Assembly (NCBI GenBank): GCA_902805995.1
Contig: CADCUU010000080.1
Location: 1-7,712 of the forward strand
From: an uncultured Rubellimicrobium sp.
GTDB taxonomy: Bacteria > Pseudomonadota > Alphaproteobacteria > Rhodobacterales > Rhodobacteraceae
Direction of reading: 5' to 3'
Length of the DNA stretch: 7,712 nucleotides
The notes beneath the pieces are model-generated. The model did not search any database and was not told the origin of the DNA. It saw nothing but the letters and a program-made list of their open reading frames with translations. Within the stretch, counting starts at the first letter, position 1. Every line of letters starts with the position of its first letter. The position numbers and the translations under genes are program-made. This document shows positions 6,395 to 7,712 of this stretch, one piece after another.

Positions 6395-7712
6395 TTACCG
6401 TCCCTGACGTTCGGCCAGGAGCTCGCCACTGTTGCCTTGGTAGGCCGGCACACCCGTGAGAACGCCCGAGAACTGGCGAAGGGGCTCACCGACTCGCAGT
6501 CCGCCGCCGTCGATCCGGTACTCGCGAATGCTGGCTTCATGACCGCCGGTGCGCTTTTTCACGACCGAGATGGCGCGCCGGAGCTCGGCCGAGGCCTCGA
6601 AGAACCGCAACAGCAGGACCGTGTCCGCCAAGTAGGTCAGGTCCACGGGTGATTGCATCTGACCCACAAGTCCGTGCTGAGCCAGAACCAGGATGGAAAG
6701 GATGCCTTGCTGGTTCAGGTAGGTCAGCAGTTCGTGCATCTGGAGCAGCATGAACTGCTCCTCGGGCATGGCATGTTGGTATCCAGATAGACTGTCGAGC
6801 ACGACGACGCGCGCGGCATTGTCTTGGACGTGGCGGCGCACGATACTTGCGAGCTCGCCTGGCGAGAGCTCGGCCGGGTCGACCTGCAGGAATGTGAAGA
6901 GCTCGCTATGAGCCTCAAGATTGACACCAAGGCCTGCCGCTCGCTTGTAGAAGTTGCGCCGGGTCTCGTCGAAGCTGATGAATAGGGCGGCCTCGCTGCG
7001 CTGCAGAGCCGTCACGACGTACTGGAGCGCAAGCGTCGACTTACCCGAACCAGCCGGTCCCATGATCAGGGTGCTCGTGCCGCGATCCAAGCCGCCACCA
7101 AGGAGACGATCCAGTTCGGGCATGCCGCTCGAGACCAGATCGCCTTCGGCGAAACCCTCATTGTGTTCCGCCGCGATCAGACGGGGGAAGATCTGAAGGC
7201 CACCTTTGCGAATGACGTAGTCGTGGAAGCCGCCACGAAACGCCCGGCCGCGCATCTTGAAGACGCGAAGCCGCCGCCGCTCGGCGCCATAGGCGATCGT
7301 GTTCTGCTCGAGCCGCACCACCCCGTGAACCAAGCTATGGAGGTTGGCGTCGTCCATCTCCTCGGTGAGGTCGTCGACGAAAAGGACGGTGCAGCCCTGC
7401 CGGGCGAAGTAGTGCTTGAGAGCCAGCACTTGGCGGCGGTAGCGCAATGATGAGCCCGCCAGCAGACGAATGTCAGAAAGGCTGTCGAAGACAATGCAGG
7501 ACGGCGACACGCGCCCGACCTCGTCCATGACCATCCGCACTGTTTCCCCAAGCTCAAGCTCGGACGAATAGATGACCGACTGCTCGCGGCTGGGGTCAAG
7601 ACTGAACTCGGGGGGAACAAGCTCGAAGATCTCGATGCCGTCCAGGGACCAGCCGTGGGTCTGAGCCGACTGGATCAGCTCATCCCGGCCTTCAGACAAG
7701 GTCACGTAAAGA
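6395..7712 (-). CDS. kaiC: KaiC-like ATPase, double RecA domain (N-terminus beyond the window)
   Basis: A RecA-fold ATPase of the circadian clock KaiC family; about 438 residues lie in the window, and the CI Walker A and first strands lie beyond the right edge. Counting from the valine codon at 7703-7705: CI catalytic-Glu segment VTLSEG (1-6), CI Walker B CIVFDSLSD (70-78), CII Walker A GPAGSGKST (216-224), CII Glu segment FDET (245-248), and CII Walker B RVVVLDSLSGY (299-309). The C-terminus (GLRVGEPLRQFSGVLTGVP) is as in proteobacterial KaiC homologues. The residues matching the cyanobacterial phosphosites S431/T432 are T357/Y358 in PVDLTYLADT, so a KaiC-type Ser-Thr phosphorylation cycle cannot be assumed. 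It is transcribed ahead of the hybrid kinase with a 7-base gap, so the two are very likely co-expressed. No kaiB is seen. Confidence 0.93.
   Translation of the reverse strand, partial: LYVTLSEGRDELIQSAQTHGWSLDGIEIFELVPPEFSLDPSREQSVIYSSELELGETVRMVMDEVGRVSPSCIVFDSLSDIRLLAGSSLRYRRQVLALKHYFARQGCTVLFVDDLTEEMDDANLHSLVHGVVRLEQNTIAYGAERRRLRVFKMRGRAFRGGFHDYVIRKGGLQIFPRLIAAEHNEGFAEGDLVSSGMPELDRLLGGGLDRGTSTLIMGPAGSGKSTLALQYVVTALQRSEAALFISFDETRRNFYKRAAGLGVNLEAHSELFTFLQVDPAELSPGELASIVRRHVQDNAARVVVLDSLSGYQHAMPEEQFMLLQMHELLTYLNQQGILSILVLAQHGLVGQMQSPVDLTYLADTVLLLRFFEASAELRRAISVVKKRTGGHEASIREYRIDGGGLRVGEPLRQFSGVLTGVPAYQGNSGELLAERQGR

Noticed and set aside
6388..6540. N-terminal extension of the hybrid kinase to an ATG at 6540
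   Set aside because: It overlaps the end of the KaiC-like gene in another frame, the encoded ~51 residues show no domain, and the ATG at 6387 immediately precedes the recognisable pseudo-receiver.

Overview
The window looks like a chromosomal accessory stretch of an alphaproteobacterium of the Methylobacterium/Rhizobiales kind. The grounds are very high GC, a DctD-like sigma-54 activator, and a KaiC-like ATPase next to a hybrid histidine kinase whose N-terminal pseudo-receiver is typical of that group. This placement is inferred from gene content; no marker gene is present.

Layout. At the left edge is the 3' end of a sigma-54-dependent transcriptional activator (+ strand, cut by the window). 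Directly after its stop codon sits a complete IS630-family insertion sequence (about 522-1687). Its transposase (- strand) is split into two frames joined by an apparent programmed -1 frameshift site. The element sits in the tiny gap between two convergent reading frames. Right of it is a short remnant (- strand, 1688-1873) resembling the C-terminus of a DNA/RNA non-specific endonuclease, then a 98-aa gene of unknown function (1880-2176, - strand). About 590 bases without a convincing gene follow, holding a strong 12-bp hairpin. Next is a small Roadblock/LC7-like gene (2772-3125, + strand) with its own hairpin. A decayed stretch (3190-3990) follows, containing the C-terminal remnant of an IS1182-like transposase.

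The right half is a two-gene operon on the - strand: a KaiC-like double-RecA ATPase (cut by the right edge), then, after a 7-base gap, a 797-aa hybrid histidine kinase (pseudo-receiver, coiled coil, two PAS domains, HisKA, HATPase, receiver). The arrangement predicts that the ATPase feeds into a phosphorelay, as KaiC-type proteins do with kinases elsewhere. No kaiB and no separate DNA-binding output regulator lie in the window, so phosphate output would have to go through a protein encoded elsewhere. The Roadblock-like protein could be a third signalling component, but it is separated by mobile-element debris and lies on the other strand.

I did not find a clear undescribed system. The most interesting points are the kaiC-kinase operon with altered phosphosites, the frameshifting IS inserted between convergent stops, and the lone Roadblock gene.
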